A stretch of DNA of 13,951 nt from Candidatus Eiseniibacteriota bacterium (GTDB lineage Bacteria > Eisenbacteria > RBG-16-71-46 > JAGVPR01): positions 1 to 13,951 of the forward strand of contig JAGVPR010000280.1 in the NCBI GenBank assembly GCA_020052115.1, given 5' to 3'. The position numbers were made by a program, and so were the translations under genes. Each line of letters opens with the position of its first letter. Position 1 is the first letter of the stretch. Under the pieces are notes generated by a model. It was not told the DNA's origin, did not search any database, and worked only from the letters and a program-made list of their open reading frames with translations. Of this stretch, positions 8,501 to 13,951 are shown in pieces.

Positions 8501-11500
8501 TCCACGGCGGCCTCCACGTTCTCCGATCCGCTGGGCGGCGACGGCGTCTACCGTTACAGGGTGACGGCGTACGACCTCGGCGGCGCTGAGAGCGGTCCGA
8601 GCAACATGGCATCGCTGCTCTACGGCTTCCTGCCTCCGGAGAACCTCCAGGCTCAGAGCGGCAACGACGGGCATGTGCCGCTCTCCTGGCAGCATCCGGG
8701 CTCGGGAACCGGTCAGCAGACGTTGAACGTGCTGCTCGTTTCCGACCAGACGGACGGCTCGGTCGCTCCTGAGTACTACGATTCGGTCTACACGACGGCC
8801 TTCACCGAGTACGGCACCTCGTACACGGTTTGGGATCACGACGTGCAGGGCGAGCCGGCGCTCAGCGACCTGCAGCCGTTCAACGTGATCTTCTGGATCA
8901 CGGGCGTGTCGGGCGGAACGGCGAACACGCACGCAACGCTGTCTCTGGCCGAGGAGGCAACTCTCGTTCAGTGGCTGCAGCTCGGCGGCAAGAACCTGGT
9001 GCTCTCGGGCTTCTGGATCGGCTGGGATTGCATCGCCGATGCCACGAACCAGGTGCAGATCCCGAGCGACCTGTTCGACAATTACATGCAGGTGACGTAT
9101 CCGGCCGCGAACTTCAGCGGCTGGATCGTTCCCACAAACAGCTGGGTGCTGAGCGGCCAGGGTGGTCCGATCGGCGGCTCGGGTGACTGGCCCATCAACT
9201 GGGTCAGCGCCGAGAGCTATCCGGATATGTACCAGCCCGCGACCGGCTCGGCCTCCGGCATCTTCGCGTGGAACGACGGTGCGGCAACGCACGAGATGGC
9301 CGGCATCCAGACCGACGGCGGCACGTTCAAGACCGTCATGCTGGGCTGCCCGGTCGAGCAGATCGGCACGGCCGACGAGAAGAACCTGCTCGTCGCCAAC
9401 ATCCTCAACTGGTTCTCCGGTCTGAACTACATCGTGAAGTGGAAGATGCCGCACGGACAGGGCGGCAACGCGGTGGCCGGCAACGATGCGGCGTTCGCCG
9501 CCTCGCCGCGGCCGCATCAGACGCACGGCACCCAGCGGTACGAGGGGCGCGGAAAGCCCGTCGTGCAGTATTCCCGCGTGGCCCCGGGCTACTACTACCT
9601 GGGTCACTGGGTCGCCGTGCAGACGTTCGATCGGATGTTCTACTACCTCTACCGGTCGCTCACGACGCCGGTTGCCATCGACGCCGGCCACAAGATCGCT
9701 CAGGTGGCGCCGAACGTGACGGCTCTTGACGACTGGGGTCCGGGCGGAAACGGCCTGGTCAACGGCACGACGTACCACTACGTCGCGGTGTGCGACTACG
9801 AAGGCGGTCCGAGCGGCGGCTCCAACGAGGCAGCGGGCACTCCTGTGAACCTGCCGCCTGCGATGCCGACGGGGCTTGTCGCCAACGTGGTCGGCCTCGA
9901 CGTTAACCTCGACTGGGCCGACAACGGCGACTACGATTTCGCGTCGTATTCGCTCGATCGTCTGCCCAACGGCGGAGTCTGGGGCGAGATCGCCTCGGGT
10001 CTCACGTCCTCCAGCTTCGTGGACAATCCGGGCACGGGCATCTGGAAGTACCGCGTCCGGGCCATGGACGATGGAGGCCTCTCGAGCGAACCGACCGCGG
10101 CCGTCACGGCGCTGGTCGGCGCCCTTCCGCCGAACAACCTCGTGGCTCGCTCCGGCTTCGACGGCCACGTTCCTCTGACGTGGATGTCGCCCGGGACGCT
10201 GCCCGAGTACGAAATCAGCTACGACGACGATTCGGCTGAAGACGCGCTCGCGCTCAACGCGGCCGGCAATGGCATAGCGGTGCGCATGACACCGCTCGGC
10301 TATCCGGCGGCTCTGGGCAAGGTGCGGGTCTACATCTACGACTACAGCGCTCCGACGACTCCGTACCTCGTCCGCGTCTATGACGACGACGGTCCTGGCG
10401 GCGTCGGCGGGACGATGCTCGCTGAAGTCCAGACCAACGCCGAAATCGGGAACTCGTGGGTGGAGGTCGATTTCACCGCGTTGAACCTGACGTTCAACGA
10501 CGGCGACCTCTACGTTGCGGTGATCTGGATCACGGGCGCCAGCCCGGGTCCGACCAACTTCGTGGGCTTGGATACCAACGGGTCGTTCGAGGATCGCTCC
10601 TGGCTCGTGCTCGACAGCGGTGCTACCTGGAGCCAGGACGAGCTGCACACGTACTTCCCGAACTCCGAGTTCATGGTGCGGTGCACGCTGTTCGGGCCGT
10701 CGAAGGCTGCGATCGAAACGCAGGCTCCGATCGCTCGGGCGAACATGCCGCTGTACGACGTCAAGCCCGAGGGTCCGGCGTCTCCGATCTCTGAAACCGC
10801 CAACCTCCGTGTGTCCTCCCCGTACCGGTACGACGAGTACGTGAACTCGACCGAGCCGGGCGAGTACTACACGCTGGGTTGGGATCCGAACGAGATCATG
10901 ACGGACCCAACCGGATACCGGCTCTATCGCTCGCTCACGGCGGGCGTGCCGACGGATCCGGGCCACATGATCGCGGATCTGGGCGTCGTGACTTCGTACG
11001 ACGACTGGGCTGTGACCAACGGCATGCAGTACTTCTACGTCGTCACTGCGGTTTACCCGACCGAGGAAAGCGGACCGTCCAACGAGGACGACGGGATCCC
11101 GGTCAACCTGATGCCGGCGGCGCCGACAAATCTCGTCGCCACCGTCGTCGGTGACGACGTCAACCTCGACTGGGACGACAACGCCGACTACGACTTCGCG
11201 TCGTATTCTGTGGATCGTCTGCCCAACGGCGGCGTGTGGACGGAGATCGCCACGGGCCTTCTCGCCTCGAGCTACACCGATGCTCCGGGGGACGGCATGT
11301 GGAGTTATCGCGTCCGCGCGGTGGACACGGGTGGCCTCACCAGCGACCCGTCGAACATCGCGAACGCGCCCGTCGGTCCGCTTCCGCCGAACAACCTCAC
11401 AGCCTTCTCGAACTTCGACGGCCATGTGCCGCTCGCATGGATGGCGCCTGGCACGCTTCCGGAGTACGAGATCAGCTACGACGACGATTCGGCTGAAAAC

Positions 11501-13495
11501 GCGCTCGCGCTCAACGCGGCCGGAAATGGCATAGCGGTCCGTATGACGCCGCTCGGCTATCCGGCGACTTTGGGCAAGGTGCGGGTCTACATTTACGACT
11601 ACAGCGCTCCGACGACTCCGTACCTCGTCCGCGTCTATGACGACGACGGTCCTGGCGGCGTCGGCGGAACGATGCTCGCTGAGGTCCAGACCAACGCCGA
11701 GATCGGGAACACGTGGGTGGAGGTTGATCTCACCGCGTTGAACCTCTCGTTCAACGACGGCGACCTCTACGTCGCGGTGATCTGGATCACGGGCGCCAGC
11801 CCGGGCCCGACCTGCTACGTGGGCTTGGACACGAACGGGTCGTTCGAGGATCGCTCGTGGCTGGTCCTCACCACCGGGTGGGACCAGAGCGAGCTCCATA
11901 CGTACTTCCCGAACTCCGAGTTCATGGTGCGGTGCACGTTGTTCGGGCCGTCGAAGACCGTCATCGAGGCGCAGGCTCCGGTCGCCACGTCGAATATGCC
12001 GACGTTCGACCTCAAGCCGTACGACTCGAAGCCCTACGACGTCACCCGGACGAACTCCCTGAAGGCGGCCGCGCCGTATCGGTTCGATCAGCACGAGAAC
12101 GCGACGGCGAAGGGGCCGTACTTCTCGCTGCTCTACGATCCGAACAGCCAGCCGCTCCTCGATCCGCTTGGTTACCGGCTCTACCGGTCGCCCACTGCGG
12201 GCGTGCCGCGTGATCTGGCCCACCGGATCGCGGATCTCGGCAACGTCACCACGTTTGACGATCTGGACGTGACGAACGGAGTTCAGTACTTCTACGTCGC
12301 GACGGCCGTCTATCCGGGTGACGAGGAAAGCGGTCCTTCGAACGAGGACGACGCGGTGCCTCAGGATGTTCTGGCGCCCGCGCCGCCTTCGAACCTGGTC
12401 GCCAACTACGCCGGCAGCAACGTGTACATGACCTGGACCGATCCGACGACCAACGCGGACGGCACGCCGATTGACGATCTGGCCGGTATCCAGATCTTCA
12501 GAAATGACGTGCAGGTCGCGACGGCGCCGGCCGGCCAGCAGTACTACACCGACGTGGCTCCTGGTGCCGGAACGCTTCGGTACTACGTCAGGGCATACGA
12601 CGAGGTGCCGAACGTCAGCGATCCGTCAAACCTCGTGACCCTCGGCGGCTACGCCGAGAACTTCGAGGCGACCAACGGCGGCTACACCCAGACCCAGGGC
12701 ACAGTTTGGGAATGGGGCACGCCGAGCGGCGCTGGCCCGGGTGGGGCTCACGGCGGTCTCAAGTGCTGGGGCACGACCCTGGCCGGCAACTACCCGAACA
12801 ACGCGATCGGCCGTCTGCAGACGATCGCGCTGACGCTGCACACGAACTCCATGATGGAGTTCTGGCACTGGTACAACATGGAGTCCTATTGGGACGGCGG
12901 GAACGTCAAGATCTCCACGAACGGCGGTACGACGTGGACGATCATTGACCCGGTCACGCCGTACCCGGAGGACGCCGCATCAACGGCAAACGCAGCCATC
13001 CCCGGTGAGCGCTGCTACTCGGCCTCCAGCGGCGGATGGGTGCTGGCCTCCTTCAACCTCGGCGCCTACGGAAGCGCCGGCGGGACATCGGCTCTCCTGA
13101 GGTTCGACTTCGGATCCGACGGTTCCGTGGTTTACCCGGGCTGGTACATCGATGACATCCTCGTGACGAACGTCACCGCTCTCCTGGTTGACGCTCCGGA
13201 TGTCAAGGTGGTCCCGGCCACGGCGGATCTGCTCCAGAACTCGCCGAACCCGTTCAACCCGGTGACGAAGATCCGCTACGGCGTGCCGGCCTCCGGCCAC
13301 GTGCGCCTGGCGATCTTCAACCTCCAGGGCCAGCTCGTTCGCACGCTCGTTGACGGCGCCAAGCCGGCGGGCTACGACGAAGTGGTCTGGGACGGGAAGA
13401 ACCAGGCCGGCGGGTCGCTGAGCAGCGGCGTCTATCTCTACCGGCTCGAGACCGTCAAGGGTGTCGTGACCCGGAAGATGATGATGCTGAAGTAG
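3908..13495 (+). CDS. giant secreted multidomain thermolysin-like metalloprotease with FN3 array and C-terminal sorting domain
   Basis: This is an uninterrupted 3195-residue protein. Domain order (approximate residues): signal peptide 1-33; FTP/PepSY propeptide 70-240; zinc peptidase 240-555; Ig-like region 560-768; Rossmann/GATase-like 769-1003; two CarboxypepD_reg-like domains 1009-1091 and 1094-1174; MAM-like jelly roll 1177-1350; split FN3 1355-1481; FN3 1482-1574; split FN3 with a second Rossmann-like guest 1575-1978; two repeat units of FN3 plus split FN3 at 1979-2397 and 2398-2817; FN3 2820-2912; second jelly roll 2915-3090; sorting/FlgD-like domain 3105-3195. The likely role is a surface-bound or released protease that degrades protein outside the cell, with the other modules binding substrate or surface (inference). 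Domain names rest on motifs read by eye. It is probably monocistronic, with its own leader and a downstream hairpin. Substrate is unknown. The family resembles large FCB exoproteins, but I cannot name this protein. Confidence 0.93.
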   Translation: MGWKLRSPQGAVLLGTVILALLTTLAFVPPALAKKAPEGTAKFRPLPEAAAPGMTPLATVRNNAGAVTRMYNISAPEYQGTAEDVARSFLRDNTALFGMASEVSDLAVVSTKPSPSGTHVRFQQMIDGIPVYRSEVVVNLNREGAIRSVSNDYIADLSAPTQPKITSDEAYQAASQAVGIKGRLLGDPTNRLMILPKDGRGYLTYRVTIATEDPLGDWEVFVDAVSGQVVQMYDQMTYVEGTGKTFDPDPESTMNNPNLPDGNDADAGIPAGAYFTYPLHDLNAAQAGLYRLQGPWASMIDFESPTIAPPAIADPNAFIWTRNPDEFENVLCYWQVDNIQRWFQSLGINNANALAQEMDAHGLSGADNSHFIPSTHRIAYGDGGVDDAEDADVVLHEYGHAITYDINPSWGGGQMGAMGEGYGDYVAGSYSYSRYPSYQNSPPFVFNWDGHNEFWAGRQLVDTSLHYPENATGDIYIGGTLWCSATYSCMQAVGRSVMDALMLDHQFAQGPSATMEDAANFVIQSDMDMFGGVHVGQLVTIFDQWGMLNAEEFVPNILHTPLGDTEDTIGPYVVTAVITSVQPLNMSSLFVYWGTGAGFPNQVALAATGNPNEYSASIPGQPNGAVNYYITASDTQGGTATHPTGAPANFHSFNVGADAVPPVIVHSELGDQTIMRWPATVRATVTDNLGVASVLVEWQKNGIPMTSFTLTRVGVTDVFTGEFNTTPAEMVVGDYVQYRVLATDASSQSNQTYSPVSGYYDFNMIDALGVVLVINDDDGLKTNDEPKGPEPERDLSKIGESAAAIAQHLTDLGYLVDTASSTAYDPGMWGGYDFIVSSSGIDAAPLSNATYRADLEAFSLAGGKILVEGGEVGYDAISYPGYPTFAANVLHAGDWNSDNAGALGIGADRLLHPIYTTPNQLPASIPVTYTAYGSEDANTPTAPAYRVYGTVSYPNDAGVLVYDDTPNPVSAQIVFWCFNFVQLADQATRNAMLENTAAYLSAAESAPTGGVSGHVDLTDTANESGVTVHLTGLANQTIVTGPDGNYSFTGLYSGNYNVTASKAGYFPYSQTTPVPVGTTVVTGVDFVFDPIAPGTVSGVATLSDNPDATGITVSIGAQGLSDVTGSDGVYQLTGVQPGDLLVVASKDGYTNESASLNLPNGGSLTGVNFVLDPGSNEFFEDFEADNGAFTTLTGGWEWGVSTTMPTGAYSGVNVWGTILTGNYPVSCNYTLDSPAIDLSGWPYAVLEFRSWYDTEAYYDGGNIKVSTDGGGTWQLVTPIGGYPEDAAYSGNAGIPNEPCFSGHIGNAWELIQVDLTAFVGSPIMIRWHFGSDSSVEYSGWSIDDVRVKPDVVKLAPENLTATGGLENHVPLAWNALPLERSIIYGQTDRMSPDQLQQEMAKNVLIPPYGAPYYPQQTNVNGYWVYRAPNSGGPYTKISTLQAANLYDDTNVTNGTPYFYVVTGDYGGFGESSFSNEANATPLNNPPAVPQNLTVVANGADALLDWDDNTDYDFAGYKVYKSFNYEPFYLLGSTAASTFSDPLGGDGVYRYRVTAYDLGGAESGPSNMASLLYGFLPPENLQAQSGNDGHVPLSWQHPGSGTGQQTLNVLLVSDQTDGSVAPEYYDSVYTTAFTEYGTSYTVWDHDVQGEPALSDLQPFNVIFWITGVSGGTANTHATLSLAEEATLVQWLQLGGKNLVLSGFWIGWDCIADATNQVQIPSDLFDNYMQVTYPAANFSGWIVPTNSWVLSGQGGPIGGSGDWPINWVSAESYPDMYQPATGSASGIFAWNDGAATHEMAGIQTDGGTFKTVMLGCPVEQIGTADEKNLLVANILNWFSGLNYIVKWKMPHGQGGNAVAGNDAAFAASPRPHQTHGTQRYEGRGKPVVQYSRVAPGYYYLGHWVAVQTFDRMFYYLYRSLTTPVAIDAGHKIAQVAPNVTALDDWGPGGNGLVNGTTYHYVAVCDYEGGPSGGSNEAAGTPVNLPPAMPTGLVANVVGLDVNLDWADNGDYDFASYSLDRLPNGGVWGEIASGLTSSSFVDNPGTGIWKYRVRAMDDGGLSSEPTAAVTALVGALPPNNLVARSGFDGHVPLTWMSPGTLPEYEISYDDDSAEDALALNAAGNGIAVRMTPLGYPAALGKVRVYIYDYSAPTTPYLVRVYDDDGPGGVGGTMLAEVQTNAEIGNSWVEVDFTALNLTFNDGDLYVAVIWITGASPGPTNFVGLDTNGSFEDRSWLVLDSGATWSQDELHTYFPNSEFMVRCTLFGPSKAAIETQAPIARANMPLYDVKPEGPASPISETANLRVSSPYRYDEYVNSTEPGEYYTLGWDPNEIMTDPTGYRLYRSLTAGVPTDPGHMIADLGVVTSYDDWAVTNGMQYFYVVTAVYPTEESGPSNEDDGIPVNLMPAAPTNLVATVVGDDVNLDWDDNADYDFASYSVDRLPNGGVWTEIATGLLASSYTDAPGDGMWSYRVRAVDTGGLTSDPSNIANAPVGPLPPNNLTAFSNFDGHVPLAWMAPGTLPEYEISYDDDSAENALALNAAGNGIAVRMTPLGYPATLGKVRVYIYDYSAPTTPYLVRVYDDDGPGGVGGTMLAEVQTNAEIGNTWVEVDLTALNLSFNDGDLYVAVIWITGASPGPTCYVGLDTNGSFEDRSWLVLTTGWDQSELHTYFPNSEFMVRCTLFGPSKTVIEAQAPVATSNMPTFDLKPYDSKPYDVTRTNSLKAAAPYRFDQHENATAKGPYFSLLYDPNSQPLLDPLGYRLYRSPTAGVPRDLAHRIADLGNVTTFDDLDVTNGVQYFYVATAVYPGDEESGPSNEDDAVPQDVLAPAPPSNLVANYAGSNVYMTWTDPTTNADGTPIDDLAGIQIFRNDVQVATAPAGQQYYTDVAPGAGTLRYYVRAYDEVPNVSDPSNLVTLGGYAENFEATNGGYTQTQGTVWEWGTPSGAGPGGAHGGLKCWGTTLAGNYPNNAIGRLQTIALTLHTNSMMEFWHWYNMESYWDGGNVKISTNGGTTWTIIDPVTPYPEDAASTANAAIPGERCYSASSGGWVLASFNLGAYGSAGGTSALLRFDFGSDGSVVYPGWYIDDILVTNVTALLVDAPDVKVVPATADLLQNSPNPFNPVTKIRYGVPASGHVRLAIFNLQGQLVRTLVDGAKPAGYDEVVWDGKNQAGGSLSSGVYLYRLETVKGVVTRKMMMLK
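6212..6916 (+). other. Rossmann / class I GATase-like domain 1 within the giant protein
   Basis: Residues about 769-1003 start with the hydrophobic strand GVVLVINDDDG and contain YDFIVSSSG and a strand-turn AGGKILVEGGEVG (about 861-873). The order resembles the flavodoxin-like fold of ThuA and glutamine amidotransferases. At the nucleophile-elbow position there is Glu871 and no Cys, so amidase chemistry is unlikely. It is probably a binding or structural domain (inference). Confidence 0.5.
7436..7957 (+). other. MAM-like / immune-inhibitor-A-like jelly roll 1
   Basis: Residues 1177-1350 open with EFFEDFEADNG, have WEWG, the strand YDGGNIKVSTDGGGTW, YPEDAA, and close with GWSIDDVRV. This is the pattern of beta-sandwich domains next to secreted proteases and in MAM or 'choice-of-anchor' families. 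A homologous copy is present near the C-terminus. Confidence 0.65.
8720..9421 (+). other. Rossmann / GATase-like domain 2, inserted inside an FN3 domain
   Basis: Residues about 1605-1838 start with TLNVLLVSDQTDG and contain FNVIFWITGVSGG, LGGKNLVLSGFWIG (1692-1705) and end at ILNWFSG. The G-G-K-x-L-V-x-x-G turn matches that of domain 1 (862-870), and the nucleophile position is Phe1702. The domain begins straight after the first two FN3 strands (HVPLSW) and precedes the rest of that FN3 (FYYLYRSL), so it looks like a guest inserted in a host domain. Confidence 0.5.
9842..11098 (+). repeat. tandem repeat unit 1 (FN3 + split FN3 with beta-sandwich guest)
   Basis: This is the first of two adjacent in-frame units offset by 1257 bp (419 codons). 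Each unit holds an FN3 starting at PVNL, then a split FN3: strands A-B (LPPNNL...GHVPL.W), a guest beginning EISYDDDSAE, and strands C-G (GYRLYRS...YFYVVT...ESGPSNE). The central 10202-10613 is about 93 percent identical to unit 2, including a 74-bp identical block at 10337-10410 and a shared rare ATA Ile codon. The leading FN3 is only about 71 percent identical at protein level. Confidence 0.9.
11099..12358 (+). repeat. tandem repeat unit 2 (FN3 + split FN3 with beta-sandwich guest)
   Basis: This is the second copy of the unit that starts at 9842. Its near-identical core is 11459-11870. It differs by a 2-codon deletion after WLVL, small codon-level indels in the linker before the second FN3 half, and one extra codon in YPGDEES. 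Indels keep the frame throughout. Confidence 0.9.
12650..13174 (+). other. MAM-like jelly roll 2
   Basis: Residues about 2915-3090 (AENFEATNGG, WEWG, WDGGNVKISTNGGTTW, YPEDAA, GWYIDDILV) are clearly homologous to jelly roll 1, at roughly 45 percent by eye. The two copies flank the whole FN3 array. Confidence 0.65.
13229..13492 (+). other. C-terminal sorting / FlgD-like Ig domain
   Basis: Residues 3108-3195 show LLQNSPNPFNPVTKIRYGVP, VRLAIFNLQGQLVRTL, the W-D-G-K-N turn, SGVYLYRLE and the basic-hydrophobic end KMMMLK. This is the pattern of type IX secretion type A sorting domains and the related FlgD Ig-like fold in FCB bacteria. It implies outer-membrane translocation and surface attachment, provided the host has such a system. 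Confidence 0.8.
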
Positions 13496-13521
13496 TCCCG
13501 TCGTAACTCCGCTCGAACCAA

Positions 13522-13553
13522 CGGGCCCTCCGGCCGAAAGGCCGGGGGGCCCG
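13522..13553 (+). terminator. GAAA-capped hairpin after the giant gene
   Basis: Bases 13522-13535 pair with 13540-13553 through 14 bp, all Watson-Crick except one T-G, around a GAAA (GNRA) tetraloop at 13536-13539. It starts 26 nt after the stop codon. The following sequence (AGGGCTTTC) has only a poor U-tract, so it may serve as a terminator, an mRNA 3'-end stabiliser, or both. Confidence 0.7.
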
Positions 13554-13576
13554 AGGGCTTTCAAGGGGCCGCAGGA

Positions 13577-13614
13577 CGGGCGCACAGCGCGGGGGCTGCC
13601 CCCCGAATCGCCCG
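13577..13614 (+). terminator. second, nested hairpin abutting the next promoter
   Basis: CGGGCG (13577-13582) pairs with CGCCCG (13609-13614). Inside, GGGGG (13591-13595) pairs with CCCCC (13599-13603). A T-rich TTGTTCGTT follows immediately. This has terminator form and would back up the first hairpin, yet the T-rich tail also serves as the proposed -35 of the downstream promoter. Confidence 0.4.
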
Positions 13615-13643
13615 TTGTTCGTTGGGCCGCTTTATGTTATAAT
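13615..13643 (+). promoter_or_regulatory. extended -10 promoter with consensus TATAAT
   Basis: TTGTTC (13615-13620) is separated by exactly 17 nt from a perfect TATAAT (13638-13643), which is preceded by TGT (13635-13637), an extended -10. The start of transcription would be near 13650. The first transcribed bases can form a small stem (CGATTGTC 13649-13656 with GACA 13663-13666 and ATCG 13669-13672, one 2-nt bulge). The promoter faces the exported-protein gene at 13718. Confidence 0.7.
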
Positions 13644-13717
13644 CACTGCGATTGTCCGTCCCGACAGCATCGTGCGGCCCAGATCACGGGCCCGGACCAA
13701 GGGAAAGGGGCTTCTCC

Positions 13718-13951
13718 ATGAAGCGCGGCGGCATTCTGCCCGGCGGTATCGCTCTCCTCCTTCTCACCGGCGTGATCCTGGTCTCCCTCGTCTCCGAGGT
13801 TCCTCGCATACAGGCTGCGGGAGATCTGCGACTGGCGCTCGTCGAGGAGATGCGCTCGGGCGCGTTCGATGCCGCGCCGTCGCCGGACCTCGCACTCGTG
13901 CGCGTCCAGAGCGGGCTCGCGGTGGCCGTCGGAGGTCCGGGCGCCATCGAG
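13718..13951 (+). CDS. probable exported protein, 3'-truncated
   Basis: Seventy-eight codons are open from ATG 13718 to the window edge with no stop. A purine-rich AAAGGGG at 13704-13710 lies 7 nt before the ATG, and a consensus extended -10 promoter is 75 nt upstream. The protein opens with a basic MKRGG, then a hydrophobic stretch (about residues 6-26, ILPGGIALLLLTGVILVSLV), and continues with a soluble-looking segment rich in Val, Leu and Ala. This is a signal peptide or N-terminal anchor; a possible cleavage lies after IQA (about residue 33). The visible part has no motif I recognise, so no function is offered. Its own promoter and the hairpins upstream indicate independent transcription. 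Confidence 0.8.
   Translation, partial: MKRGGILPGGIALLLLTGVILVSLVSEVPRIQAAGDLRLALVEEMRSGAFDAAPSPDLALVRVQSGLAVAVGGPGAIE

Noticed and set aside
4169..12223. A 2684-codon open reading frame on the minus strand, antisense to the giant gene
   Set aside because: It is in codon register with the sense gene, so an antisense stop can arise only from sense TTA, CTA or TCA codons, which high-GC codon usage avoids. The translation is Arg/Val/Asp-rich low-complexity with no recognisable domain, while the sense strand gives clear domains.
9842..12358. Near-identical repeats as a diversity-generating retroelement template/variable pair or as an IS element
   Set aside because: No reverse transcriptase, no adenine-biased differences (changes are mostly third-position), no terminal inverted repeats or transposase. 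It is an in-frame domain duplication.

Overview
The window is high-GC bacterial DNA, by eye about 60-65 percent. The strongest lineage clue is the giant secreted protein at 3908-13495. Its C-terminus is a sorting-domain-like segment with the 'NSPNPFNPVTKI' signature. That signature, together with FN3, CarboxypepD_reg-like and MAM-like modules in one protein, is typical of the Fibrobacteres-Chlorobi-Bacteroidetes (FCB) superphylum and its uncultured relatives (for example Eisenbacteria, Latescibacterota, Zixibacteria-type lineages). The exact phylum is an inference.

Layout. Bases 1-3521 hold housekeeping genes. There is the C-terminal part of 1-pyrroline-5-carboxylate dehydrogenase (cut by the left edge) and, 29 nt downstream on the same strand, a complete transketolase. 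A divergent Hsp33-type redox chaperone follows on the minus strand, and its stop codon overlaps the transketolase stop by 4 nt. Bases 3522-3907 are a divergent intergenic region. It holds the Hsp33 leader (with a GC-only hairpin), a candidate promoter for the giant gene, and a leader of roughly 190 nt with two hairpins and two Shine-Dalgarno-like sequences, only the second of which is next to a start codon.

Bases 3908-13495 are one uninterrupted gene of 3195 codons. It encodes a Sec-exported, multidomain metalloprotease. In order it has a signal peptide, FTP/PepSY-type propeptide, thermolysin-like (M4/M36-type) catalytic domain with all expected zinc and catalytic residues, Ig-like region, Rossmann/GATase-like domain, two CarboxypepD_reg-like domains, MAM-like jelly roll, a long FN3 array, a second jelly roll and a C-terminal sorting/FlgD-like domain. 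Several FN3 domains in the array appear to be split between strands B and C by whole inserted domains: in one case a second Rossmann-like domain, in two others a near-identical beta-sandwich. Two successive ~1.26 kb units are a tandem duplication whose central ~412 bp is far more similar than the flanks.

A strong GAAA-capped hairpin follows the giant gene. After it come a second hairpin and an extended -10 promoter (TG-N-TATAAT), then the first 78 codons of another probably exported protein, cut by the right edge. The left-hand genes serve central metabolism and proteostasis. The giant gene and the truncated gene each appear to have their own promoter and concern the cell surface or exterior. 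I see no mobile element, CRISPR array, tRNA or rRNA.
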